Assembly (NCBI GenBank): GCA_003265895.1
Contig: QFBS01000009.1
Location: forward strand, 1-51,314
Reading direction: 5' to 3'
DNA length: 51,314 nt
From: Candidatus Marinamargulisbacteria bacterium SCGC AG-410-N11
Lineage (GTDB): Bacteria > Margulisbacteria > Marinamargulisbacteria > GCA-2716485 > AG-410-N11
This document shows, piece by piece, positions 35,031 to 44,500 of the stretch. The notes under the pieces were generated by a model that saw only the letters and a program-made list of their open reading frames with translations, had not been told where the DNA came from and searched no databases. A program made the translations under genes and the position numbers. Each line of letters opens with the position of its first letter. The stretch's first letter is position 1.

Positions 35031-35204
35031 AAGATTGGCAAAATAAAGCCAAACACAATTCCCAAATACATCCGTAAGTGCAAATCAACAACAAACATTC
35101 CTAAAAAAACAGAAAACAAGATTGGCAAAATAAAGCCAAACACAATTCCCAAATAAATCCGCAAGTGCAAATCAACAACAAACATTCCTAAAAAAACAGA
35201 AAAC
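35031..35204. repeat. two tandem 87-bp units
   Basis: Units at 35031-35117 and 35118-35204 differ at only two positions (tacatccgt versus taaatccgc). Each begins aagattggcaaaataaagcc, which resembles the left boundary of palindromic copy C, aagttcggtaaaatagcgcc. The tandem unit therefore seems to have grown from the element edge. Confidence 0.9.
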
Positions 35205-35211
35205 AAGTTCG

Positions 35212-35323
35212 GTAAAATAGCGCCAAGTGGCCATATTTTTAGGTGCAGACTCCCGAGAGCCCGAAGCCTCAGCGAAGGGTGTGGAGTTAAGCCAAAAAAT
35301 ATAGCCGCTTGGCGTTATTTTAC
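35212..35323. repeat. palindromic dispersed element, copy C, complete (112 bp)
   Basis: The left arm (gtaaaatagcgccaagtggc...gcagactcc) and right arm (ggagttaagcc...ggcgttattttac) form about 42-bp imperfect inverted repeats around a GC-richer core, agagcccgaagcctcagcga. It is the inverse orientation of copy D at 38451. The flank aacaagttcg is also shared with copies D and E. Confidence 0.9.
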
Positions 35324-35377
35324 AAGGATGTTTAGGATTAGGTTGTTTTTGGGAAGAGACTCCTTAAGGAGGAAATT

Positions 35378-35815
35378 ATGTCAAATTTAGATCAGTTTAA
35401 AAAAACATGTCAATTAATGAAGCCATTTACATTTGAAGCCATTAGAATTCATGTAGGGCTTGGGCTTATGATAAAAGGGTGGTTATTTTTAACAAATCCC
35501 GTCATTATCAATAAATACCTATTATCTATTAACAACGATTTCTTTTCGTTTGTTATATCTCACTACGTTTGTTTTGCTCATTTAGCAGCAGGATTAACAT
35601 TAATGCTGGGCTTATTAACACGCATTTCGGCAGCTATTCAAATTCCAATTATTGCCGGCGCTATCTTTTTGATTCATCTTCAAGAAGGGTTATTTTCACC
35701 CAATCAAGGACTTGAATTTACGTTATTAATCTTAACAATATTAGTCATGGTGGTTTTTAGAGGTGGCGGTGTTTTATCGGTTGACTACTATTTAAGTCAA
35801 AATAAATCGTCGTAA
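35378..35815 (+). CDS. DoxX-family membrane protein
   Basis: A 145-aa protein with four membrane segments and the DoxX pattern: an amphipathic lead, RIHVGLGLMIKGWLFL near residues 23-38, FAHLAAGLTLMLGLLTRISA in the middle, and a final segment ending FRGGGVLSVDYYL. DoxX proteins are small quinone-oxidoreductase-associated or stress-related membrane proteins; the exact role varies. The start follows a strong AAGGAGG. It is preceded directly by palindromic copy C, so the hairpin would lie in or just before its 5' leader. It is followed by the large metallopeptidase-like gene after a 113-bp gap. Confidence 0.85.
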   Translation: MSNLDQFKKTCQLMKPFTFEAIRIHVGLGLMIKGWLFLTNPVIINKYLLSINNDFFSFVISHYVCFAHLAAGLTLMLGLLTRISAAIQIPIIAGAIFLIHLQEGLFSPNQGLEFTLLILTILVMVVFRGGGVLSVDYYLSQNKSS

Positions 35816-35842
35816 CGTTATTATTAACTTAAGGTATTTATT

Positions 35843-35863
35843 AATTAGAGTTTAACTCTAATT
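35843..35863 (+). terminator. short perfect palindrome after DoxX
   Basis: AATTAGAG and CTCTAATT flank tttaa 28 bp after the DoxX stop. The position fits a terminator, but the stem is AT-rich and no T-run follows, so an operator is equally possible. Confidence 0.35.
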
Positions 35864-35915
35864 ATATAGATACCCAATATCAATCAATCGATTTTAAACT
35901 GTGGGTTATTTCTGC

Positions 35916-35921
35916 TATAAT
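35916..35921 (+). promoter_or_regulatory. consensus -10 box 7 nt before the 841-aa gene
   Basis: A perfect TATAAT is followed by tcacagg and ATG at 35929. No Shine-Dalgarno at a usable distance. The start site would coincide with the ATG, so the message is probably leaderless. Confidence 0.5.
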
Positions 35922-35928
35922 TCACAGG

Positions 35929-38454
35929 ATGTTTATTCGTATTTTTTGCATATTTTTAGCCTCTTTACTGTTATCTACCACGTTAATAGCGTCACAATTT
36001 GATTGGGAATGCTTAGAATCTAATCATTACCGGATCTATTTCAAACCCGAACGTAAGTGGTTGGCTGACTATTATATTAATATTTTAGAAAAAAATCGGT
36101 CATGGATCACGTCTTTTGTTGGGTTTACGCCACATAAAACGGTTATTCGATTAGAAGATGGTGGGGTTATTATTAACGGATTTGCTTCGGCCTTTAATAA
36201 AATGACATTCTTGACACAAACGCCAACCTCAACCGAACTTGTTATGCATGAATCATTTCCTCAATTACTGGCTGTTCATGAATTCACTCATATTAGTCAC
36301 TTACTTTATTCTCAGCCGTTTAAGCTTGATATGTTGTCTCCTGCTTTTTATCCTCAAAATTTTTCGCCTATGTGGCTAATTGAAGGGATTGCTGTCTATA
36401 CAGAATCTCGAGTATCTCCTTTCTCGGGTCGGTTAAATGATGGACACTTTAAAGCGATACTGCTAAGTCATGCCGCTCAGAAAAAGTCGCTTAGTCTGGG
36501 TTTAATTACTAACCCTTTATTTCATTTTGGGTTAAATCAAAATCTATATATCTATGGCGCTGGCTTTACTGATTATTTAACGTCAAAATATAGCGAAGAA
36601 CATATCAGAAAACTACTAAACTATAATAGCTATTCATTAACGAGCAATTTATTAGGGCTTTTTAATTCTAACTTTGGACTTTCTTCTCACTTTAGAAGAA
36701 TCTTTAAAACAACCATTGAAACCGAATATGACAACTGGATTGAAAGCTTAGAACAAGAAGCAAAATCGTTTGCTATGGCTGGTGAAAAAGTTAGCGATAG
36801 TAGCTGGTATAAAAATGACCTTAAACAAGCAAATGGTTCGCTTTATTACTTAAGCTCAAATCTTATCCATCCATCTCCCTTAAACTATTATCAACAAAAC
36901 AAATTGTTTAAATATGATACACAAGCTAAGACCCATACCCCTCTACTTTCTTTTTCTAATTCTATTTCAACGCCTATGTCGGTTAATGACAGCTATATCT
37001 ATATTCTCGAACAACGACTAAAACGCGGCTTTGGTAATGTATCTCAAAATCAATTTGGCTATACATCCTATGTAAAACGATATCATTTAAAAAATAAAAC
37101 TGTAAAAACTATTACCAAAGGACCATTTGTTGGCGCTGTTGGGTTAGATAATGATAACTTACTATTATTTGAATTTTCAAAATCTAAATTAGGTACCACC
37201 ATTTGGTCTTTTTCTAATAACCAATTAAAAGAAGTTGCGAATGTCGATGCCTTTTTATCGGAAGGTGTTTACCAAGATAATCTTGTTTATACGATTGGCC
37301 GATATGAAGGAGAGACCTGGAATTTATATTCATTGAATTTAAACACCTATCAAATAGAACCTGTTTACAGATCTTCTTGGAAAATCAATTATTTATCTAA
37401 AGGCCCTAATAATACGCTGCTCTTTTCGATGAATATTGACGGTAAGTATCACGTTTATCAATTTGACCCAACTAAACGCAAACTAAGCAAGCTATCTACG
37501 TCGTCTTATGCTAAAAATGGTGTATTAGTTAATGACCAACTCTACTATACAGGTATCCACGCTGATGGTGAAGATATTTACCAACAAAAACCAGAGCCTA
37601 TAGACATAGCTATTTCAGAAGCTCCAGAACCTATCCAAATTGTTGATAAAGAACCTTTAGATCTTTTTTATGACAAACAAGGGCTTGGAAAAAGCTTATC
37701 TATGGGACTTATACCCCATACTATCTTACCCGGTGTGATATCGTTTACTGACGACTTGGATTTATTATCTCTCTCCCTCCTAATTACCGAAGAAGTTTCT
37801 GGTATCCAACTTCAAACAAATATTCTTTCTCCGCTATCAATAAGTGCTCAGTTTATTGGTAACTCAGGCGCACTTACCTTACAATACCCTCTTTTTATTT
37901 CAAATGGATGGGGCCTAAACTCCATCAATCTAGGCTTTGGTTCAGACTTAAAGGATTCGCATTTAGTTCTAGGTTCATCTAGCTTTTCTTTACCTAACTT
38001 TAATGCACGAGTTGCCGCTTCTTATGATTTACAAAATAAAGAACCTAACTTTAGTATTGTTGACCAATTGATTCTATCCCCTTCTACAACATTAGTAAGT
38101 GCATTTAATTATATGAGTACGTTTTCACGTAGTATTATTCGGGGAGACTTGTTTTCAGAGTCGACACTATTGGTTCCTATACAAAAACAATATTTATTTG
38201 GATCGGTTGAGCTATATCAAAAATTAATTGATGTTAATAAAGGGTTTTGGACACCTAATATAGCTATCGGTGGGATTTATGCTAGTGTTTTTTATGATTC
38301 TTACTTTTATAATAACGCTTATCACTCTTATGGGGCGGGAATTACATTTGAATCTAAACTTATTTTACCAACTATATTTTTTAAGATGGGAATTTACACT
38401 TGTTACATTGAAGGCAGTTTCTCCCCAGACCTTCGCTTCTCCCTAAACTTGTAA
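35929..38454 (+). CDS. exported metallopeptidase-like protein with beta-propeller and barrel-like C-terminus, 841 aa
   Basis: The signal peptide (MFIRIFCIFLASLLLSTTLI) is followed by a peptidase-MA-like gluzincin domain. HEFTH at 117-121 and WLIEGIAVYTES with E152 supply the expected zinc ligands and catalytic Glu. From about 270 to 560 the sequence shows repeated short strands with GxYxV/YxY turns and DxxTKxL-type motifs, as in TolB/WD-like propellers. From about 590 to the end it alternates strands and ends DLRFSLNL, as if embedded in or docked to the outer membrane. This protease-propeller-barrel layout is known from uncharacterised envelope proteins. The stop codon lies inside the first bases of palindromic copy D, so the natural C-terminus may have been altered by the element. 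Confidence 0.75.
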   Translation: MFIRIFCIFLASLLLSTTLIASQFDWECLESNHYRIYFKPERKWLADYYINILEKNRSWITSFVGFTPHKTVIRLEDGGVIINGFASAFNKMTFLTQTPTSTELVMHESFPQLLAVHEFTHISHLLYSQPFKLDMLSPAFYPQNFSPMWLIEGIAVYTESRVSPFSGRLNDGHFKAILLSHAAQKKSLSLGLITNPLFHFGLNQNLYIYGAGFTDYLTSKYSEEHIRKLLNYNSYSLTSNLLGLFNSNFGLSSHFRRIFKTTIETEYDNWIESLEQEAKSFAMAGEKVSDSSWYKNDLKQANGSLYYLSSNLIHPSPLNYYQQNKLFKYDTQAKTHTPLLSFSNSISTPMSVNDSYIYILEQRLKRGFGNVSQNQFGYTSYVKRYHLKNKTVKTITKGPFVGAVGLDNDNLLLFEFSKSKLGTTIWSFSNNQLKEVANVDAFLSEGVYQDNLVYTIGRYEGETWNLYSLNLNTYQIEPVYRSSWKINYLSKGPNNTLLFSMNIDGKYHVYQFDPTKRKLSKLSTSSYAKNGVLVNDQLYYTGIHADGEDIYQQKPEPIDIAISEAPEPIQIVDKEPLDLFYDKQGLGKSLSMGLIPHTILPGVISFTDDLDLLSLSLLITEEVSGIQLQTNILSPLSISAQFIGNSGALTLQYPLFISNGWGLNSINLGFGSDLKDSHLVLGSSSFSLPNFNARVAASYDLQNKEPNFSIVDQLILSPSTTLVSAFNYMSTFSRSIIRGDLFSESTLLVPIQKQYLFGSVELYQKLIDVNKGFWTPNIAIGGIYASVFYDSYFYNNAYHSYGAGITFESKLILPTIFFKMGIYTCYIEGSFSPDLRFSLNL

Positions 38455-38562
38455 AATAACGCCAAGCGGCCATATTTTTTGGCTTAACTCCACACCCTTC
38501 GCTGAAGCTTCGGGCTCGCGGGAGTCTGCACCTAAAAATATGGCCACTTGGCGCTATTTTAC
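38451..38562. repeat. palindromic dispersed element, copy D, complete (112 bp)
   Basis: Reverse orientation relative to copy C, with the same arms (gtaaaataacgccaagcggc and cttggcgctattttac) and core (aactccacacccttcgctga and gggagtctgca). It starts over the stop codon of the 841-aa gene. The right flank cgaacttg matches the left flank of copy C after complementing. Confidence 0.9.
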
Positions 38563-38583
38563 CGAACTTGGTTTCTGTTTTTT

Positions 38584-38640
38584 TGGGCTTAGCTCGCGGG
38601 AGTCTGCACCTAAAAACATGTCCACTTGGCGCTATTTTAC
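38584..38640. repeat. palindromic dispersed element, copy E, truncated
   Basis: Only one half is present: gggcttagctcgcgggagtc then cacctaaaaacatg and cttggcgctattttac, followed by cgaacttg as in copy D. It lies 22 bp after copy D in the same orientation, apparently a tandem partial duplication. Confidence 0.8.
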
Positions 38641-38700
38641 CGAACTTGTTCTTTATTTTTGGAGAAGGTGCTATCTATATAATATGGTATTTGGTTTGAT

Positions 38701-39939
38701 TTACATCATGTAGGAGCCTGAAAAAAAGATATGAAAATCTGACATTCTTGCGTCAAACTTCCTATTTCCTAAATTTAAATAACCAGTTCCAAATGAATAA
38801 TTAACGCCTAATGATAAACTCGAGAATTCGGTCTCATAACCAATCGATGAAGTAAACCCATACAAATCAATATTATAAGACCCATCATAGTCTGCCCCTA
38901 ACGATGATCTATTGGTATAAAAACCAGCTCTAATTGGAGTATACATAGTTGGATAAAACTCGCCGCCTAGCGAAATATTTACGCCACCTTTTTTACTAAA
39001 GAACTGAACACTTGCGTCGTGATTTAAATGATACTTTATATCGCCTAAAAGCACTAACTTTGGTGAATAAAAATAAGCACCACCAACGGTTACTTTTAAT
39101 GGTGTTGACTTAAATCCACCCTCTAATAAGTCAAAGCTCTTGCCAATATCGACCAATGCGGCCTCTTGCTGTGTTGTTTGCATAGTTTGTTGTTTTGACT
39201 CAGCGCTAAAATCATGACCATAAGTTAAAGATGCTCCTAACGAATACTTCTCGGACGGCATAAACTGGACACCCAATATACCATCTAATCCAAATATTTT
39301 TTGCTCGTCATAAAACGAACGATGTGTAAATCTCTTATCTTGATTAACATATTTTATCCACTGTGTATTGATTCGCTCTATTTTTGCTTGCGATACAAAT
39401 AAACTAGCACCTACTGATAAGTTATCTTTTACTAAATACGCTAAAGAAGGCCCTATTAAATATTTAACTGTTTTATCGTTATTATTATTAACATACTTCA
39501 TATTATCTAGCTCATTATCTAGTTCTATATCCATTAAGGAATCTTGATTAACTAAATCTGACTCTGGCATAATTACGGAAAAAGCAAATTGCACGGGACC
39601 TACTTTTTGTAATACTCCAAAAAAATTAGGTATAAATGACGTTGAGCTTCGATCCCAATCTGACGAAGATGATTTACTACTAATTAAAACGTCGCTAAAA
39701 ATAGCTTTTGAGGTTTTATATGTATTTGTAGATGTGGTTACATACCCTTTTGTAGAAAATGCCATCCCTGCTGGATTGTAATAGGCACCTGATGGATCAT
39801 CTGATAATGCAACAAATGCACCGCCTAAGCCACTAGCTCTTTCGCCTATTAGGATGTCTATATAATGATAAGGGTCTGCAAAACAAACCGAAGATAAAAA
39901 CAAACTAATTATTAATATTGAAATCTTTTTTATAATCAT
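38701..39939 (-). CDS. outer-membrane barrel protein of FadL/UPF0164 type
   Basis: A 412-aa protein with a signal peptide (MIIKKISILIISLFLSSVCF) and the N-terminal family string GERASGLGGAFVALSDDPSG followed by AYYNPAGMA, shared by UPF0164 and FadL/OmpP1-like porins. The rest shows about a dozen amphipathic strands with aromatic girdles and ends DFHIFFSGSYMM. Such proteins form hydrophobic-ligand channels or unspecified barrels. Its ATG overlaps the stop of the upstream M48 gene in TAATG, so translation is coupled. It is the last gene of the SH3-M48-barrel operon. Confidence 0.85.
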   Translation of the reverse strand: MIIKKISILIISLFLSSVCFADPYHYIDILIGERASGLGGAFVALSDDPSGAYYNPAGMAFSTKGYVTTSTNTYKTSKAIFSDVLISSKSSSSDWDRSSTSFIPNFFGVLQKVGPVQFAFSVIMPESDLVNQDSLMDIELDNELDNMKYVNNNNDKTVKYLIGPSLAYLVKDNLSVGASLFVSQAKIERINTQWIKYVNQDKRFTHRSFYDEQKIFGLDGILGVQFMPSEKYSLGASLTYGHDFSAESKQQTMQTTQQEAALVDIGKSFDLLEGGFKSTPLKVTVGGAYFYSPKLVLLGDIKYHLNHDASVQFFSKKGGVNISLGGEFYPTMYTPIRAGFYTNRSSLGADYDGSYNIDLYGFTSSIGYETEFSSLSLGVNYSFGTGYLNLGNRKFDARMSDFHIFFSGSYMM

Positions 39940-40715
39940 TACAAATTCACCCTCTCTTTAAACCGATCTTCTAAAATTTGACCAAATGTCTGGTCTACAG
40001 TTACTAAAATCTCGTTCATAACATCTAACCGTTTATCATACGGAGGATGCGTTTTTGAAAAAGAGGCTTGATTTCGTCTCTTTTCTTTCATTCTCATCAA
40101 AAACTTTTTATAGGAAGTTGGGTTATACCCAGAATTGATCATATAATAAATAGCTGCCGAATCTGACTCAAACTCGTCTTGATGCTGTAACCCCTCTTTA
40201 AACAGAATATTTAAACTCTTACTGGCAACCTGCGTTAGTGTAACGCTAAAGGATACGTTTCTGGCTCCTAATATCCGCGTTAAAAAAGAATCGACAGTTT
40301 CGGCCTTTTTAGGTGCAACATTATTATATATATGTCGATAATTAACATGAGCGACTTCATGGGCTAACACTCCTGCTAATTCGGCCTCATTTTCAACTGC
40401 TTTTAATAATCCTTTGGTAATAAACACATATCCGCCAGGACAGGCAAATGCATTCACTTTATCAGAGTTTAATACGTTAAAATAGAAATTAATATCATTA
40501 CGACCATTAAAATATACAATTGCACGGCCAACTAAATTAACATATCGCATAACTTCATCGTTTTCATAAACACCATACAATCCAGCTAATATACTGGCAA
40601 TTGACCGCCCTACTTTAATCTCTTCTTGGATCTCTTGCTCCGTAAAACTTATTACTGGAGATGTAAATACGGTCAACATTAATATAACAATTACTTTTTT
40701 AATATTAAATTTCAA
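39939..40715 (-). CDS. periplasmic M48 metallopeptidase, BepA/YfgC-like core
   Basis: A 258-aa exported zinc protease. After a signal peptide (MKFNIKKVIVILMLTVFTSP), the M48 domain has NAFACPGGYVFITKGLL, the catalytic HEVAH at 119-123 (in LAGVLAHEVAHVNYRHI), and FESDSAAIYYMINSGY with the third ligand Glu. The C-terminal SKTHPPYDKRLDVMNE is the family's closing His motif. It lacks the TPR domain of full BepA. In E. coli, BepA degrades or assists stalled outer-membrane proteins, and the direct coupling to a barrel gene here suggests a related job. Confidence 0.9.
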   Translation of the reverse strand: MKFNIKKVIVILMLTVFTSPVISFTEQEIQEEIKVGRSIASILAGLYGVYENDEVMRYVNLVGRAIVYFNGRNDINFYFNVLNSDKVNAFACPGGYVFITKGLLKAVENEAELAGVLAHEVAHVNYRHIYNNVAPKKAETVDSFLTRILGARNVSFSVTLTQVASKSLNILFKEGLQHQDEFESDSAAIYYMINSGYNPTSYKKFLMRMKEKRRNQASFSKTHPPYDKRLDVMNEILVTVDQTFGQILEDRFKERVNL

Positions 40716-40735
40716 TAAATTACCCTTTAAGCTCT

Positions 40736-41269
40736 TTAACTTGTTTTATTAAATCCTTCTAAAATATATTTTTTCACTTTTTTATACCAGCCATCTCCTT
40801 TTAATTTTCCTTCATGAATAAATTCTTCTACTTCTTCTTTTTGTATATTTGACTCTTCCATTTTTTTGATTGCTTTTATATTTTCTTTAACATCTTCTGT
40901 TGCCTTATCATCATCTAATCCACGAGCGGTTGCCGCTGTAGAATAAGCTGATGCACGCTTTCTTGCATTTTTATTTAAATTAATAGAAGGTGCTTTGACA
41001 ATTTTTTGACTAGACATTGGATCATTTGGCGATACAACATACTTACTCACCCAACCTTTTTTTCCTGCAGAGTCAATCTGATACCACATTCCTTTTTTTT
41101 GAAGAATATTTACTTTTTCACCTTTTTTCACAGTAATAACTACATCCGATTTATAATTTGGAGACTTTAATAATTTTGCATTTTGACTTTGTATATACAT
41201 TTCTTCTGCATAAATCATACAGCTACTCATTATCATTATTAAACCTAAACTGATTATATATTTTACCAT
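40736..41269 (-). CDS. exported SH3-domain protein, 177 aa
   Basis: After a signal peptide (about 1-21, possible lipobox-like SSCM), residues about 25-85 form a bacterial SH3 domain: MYIQSQNAKLLKSPNYKSDV, then KKGEKVNILQKKGMWYQI and GKKGWVSKYVVS, the core SH3b pattern. The C-terminal part is charged and helical (ARGLDDDKATEDVKENIKAI), probably a docking tail. SH3b domains usually bind peptidoglycan. The start follows GAAGGAA. It is the first gene of an operon with the M48 protease, 20 bp upstream of it, suggesting that the SH3 protein anchors or targets the protease to the cell wall (inference). Confidence 0.85.
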   Translation of the reverse strand: MVKYIISLGLIMIMSSCMIYAEEMYIQSQNAKLLKSPNYKSDVVITVKKGEKVNILQKKGMWYQIDSAGKKGWVSKYVVSPNDPMSSQKIVKAPSINLNKNARKRASAYSTAATARGLDDDKATEDVKENIKAIKKMEESNIQKEEVEEFIHEGKLKGDGWYKKVKKYILEGFNKTS

Positions 41270-41540
41270 TTTAATTCCTTCTCACTATTTTTTTCTCTAT
41301 AAAATAATAAATACCCTGTTTTTTTCTATGTTAAACATTATTTTCTTAATTTAATAGTATGATAGTTTACTTCCACAAATCAAAACAATATTTTCATTTC
41401 ATATTTTGAGCTGTGATCTATATTTATCTTACCCTAAAAATTTTGAGATATTTTGTTTATACAACATTAACACTATAAAAGGTTTAAAAGTATTTATTTT
41501 TGGGTATTACTAAAGTAGTAATAATTTTTAAGGGGTCGGT
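41270..41540. other. divergent spacer between SH3 operon and giant repeat gene
   Basis: A 271-bp AT-rich region that must hold promoters for both directions. No gene or strong repeat is seen. The right end carries AAGGGG before the ATG at 41541. Confidence 0.5.
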
Positions 41541-44500
41541 ATGCGTCAATTTATGGGGTCAATTAAATACTTTCGAAATGGTGATTTCAAATCATTGTTA
41601 CGATATTTTTTAATTTTCTCATTTTATTCTTTATTTATGCTAACACTTATCGCAAATCCGCAATCCAATAGTATTACGCCGCGGTCACTAAGTTTAACAA
41701 TGTCCTTAGAACAAAATGGAGATCTTGTTACGGGAAAAAAAACCGTGGTTATCTTTTTCAAATCTGGAAATGATATTGTTTGGAATGAACGCTATAATAA
41801 CGTCGACTTTAATAATGGACATGCCAATTTTGTTTTAGGTCAGCAAAACGCATTATGGGGAGATACGTTTCGGGTTCCATCTCCCAACTTTAATGTCTCT
41901 ATTGAACTTGATCAGGCCACCATCAACATTCATACTGTGCCTTTTACTATATTTGCCAATACAGTTGAACGTATTGACTGGGATCAAGTTAAAAACTTTC
42001 CTAACTTGAATAATTTTTCTTCAAGTCTTAATTTAAAAGATGTTTCATCATTATCGGGTTTATTTATAGGAGAAACAACAACGGATTCTGGAAACTTTAG
42101 ATTAACAGTTGCTAAAAATGCTGTTATTAGCCAATCTGCTACAACTAACATAACGACTACTAATAAATTAAATGTTAGTCATTTATTTCAAAACAATCTT
42201 CGTGTTATTAATGAATTTGATCAATCATCTCTATTTCAACTGTCTCAGTTACACGCCCCTGATTATAGTTTAATTATTACTTCTGCTAATAAATGGGAAG
42301 CTATTTATCGAGATGATGTTGTTGAGTTACTTGATTTAGATTTAGATCCAAACTCTATTTACCGAAAAATAGGAATTGGAATACCTACTGTCAATTTTGA
42401 TTTTAGTGTTTCTGATTCATTGTTTAATGTATCTAAGCAACATGTTCGAATTAATAATACAACAAATCCAAACCCGTTTAGTATAACCCAAGATTCGTTT
42501 AATGTTATTATTACTCAAAATTCGCTCTTGGTTAATACGGATTCATTTTCACCATCTCAAAAATCTCAACTTGTTTTATCTGGAAATGTTAATGTTAAGG
42601 GAGATATCTTTGGCTATGCCGATATTGCGAACCCTGAATTTAATGATGTTGACTTTACAGTTGTCCAACCAAAAGATAGTAATTATAATTCCGAAAATGT
42701 TATTATCTACAAAACTATTGGGGATGTAGGTATTGGTGTTGGAAATCCAGAACACCCTGTTACGCTGTTACGCACTTTAGATGCAAGACTAGATATAACG
42801 CCTTTTTCAACAGCAAAATCTACAGCCAAAACAAATGACAATTTATTTTCAGTTAGAAATGCCTACGGACCTTTTTTTACTCAATACTTTTTTATATCTA
42901 ATAAAAATGATGGCTACAAAATAGGTATTCATACAGATACTCCAAAAGGAGATTTTCATATATCAAGTCGTCCATATAATCATAATATTAAGGACTTATC
43001 AACATTTGATACAATGGTTATCAATCAAAATAAGATGGGTATCGGAACTACTCCTAACACATCAAAATTAACAATTACTAACCCAGACTCCTACCCAACG
43101 CTTTTAGTTAAGGGATCCACTGGGTTTATGGTTGTATCTAGAAATGGCTCTATTGGAATTAATGTCGATAAGCCGCAATCCGCTCTAGAAAGTAAACATG
43201 GGGTTCTGGTAGGGTCATCAGGAATTCCTAGTTTGGGAACAATTCACATCAATAACGGGCTTCTCATGGGTCAGGCTAATGAGAATACTTCAGTTAAATT
43301 AAATTCTACACATTATTGGAATCTAAATAGACCACACCAATACTTAGATACGGCTAAAATGGGGATAGGAACTAGTACACCTTCCAGCGCTGTTCATATT
43401 GTAGCTAATCATTCACCGTTAACCATTGAAACTAATCAAGAAAAAAGTTTATTTATTAACGAAAAAGGGTTTGTCGGTTTAACTATTAACCCTCAAGGAA
43501 AGCTGCATGTAAATGGCGGCATGATTATTGGGTTTAGTGATGCTAAAGAAGAAGGAACCATTCGATACAATGCTAATCCAAAGGTTAAGGGTTTTTATCA
43601 AGGATATACAGGAACAAAGTGGGTAGCATTAGGACAAGATCATGATTGGTCTTATGACCCCATACACCAATCCTTTTATACAAAACCTAATTATAAAGTG
43701 GGCATTATGACTAAAATACCATCTGCCACTGTACATTCTGTTGGTGAAACGCCATTATTAGTTGAAAATAAAAATAATAAGCAACAGTTTTTAGTTGTTA
43801 CTCAAAATGGTTATATAGGCATTAATACCTATCAACCATCTTCTCTAGTTCAAATTAATCAAACGCTTACACAAAATGCTATTTTTAATGTTGTTAAATC
43901 CAATCAAGATCCTATATTTAAAATAACTAATAATGGGTTTATTGGAATCCATCATAATTCCCCAAAAGAACTTTTAACTATTAATAAGGGTGGTCTCATT
44001 ATTAATAAGTCTAAACAAGATAGCCCAGGAACAGTTTCATTTGATACTGACCGTTTTATTGGCTATACTCCGTCAAAATCGGTTCAATTAGCTTACCCAG
44101 AAGAATGGGTATTAAAAAACAATAATCTATCGACACCATTTAATGTTGGGATTCCGTTTATTGAAGACCAAAACCAACTTTATCTTAAATCTAATAATCC
44201 ACTGTCTATTAATACATTAACGACAACACATAATATTTTTATCGATACTGATGGACGCTTAGGCATTAACACCCATACGCCATCGGCCACGGTACATATC
44301 AATACTAACGAAGATCCACTTATTATTGACTTTAAAAATAACCGATTACATCTTAACTCTTCTCATCAGCTAGGTATTAATCAAACGCCACGAGATTCAT
44401 TAGATATTAAAGGTTCTGCTATCGTTAATTTTACTCATAAAGAAATACCAGGAATGATTCGATTTAATCATGACAAGCTACTATTTGAGGGATTTACCGA

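Larger units (their letters stand above)
34842..35377. other. 536-bp repeat-filled spacer
   Basis: No gene is seen. It contains truncated palindromic copy B (34943-35024), two 87-bp tandem units (35031-35204) and full copy C (35212-35323), then a short leader with the AAGGAGG ribosome binding site of the DoxX gene. Short open frames across the tandem units have no initiation signal. Confidence 0.8.
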
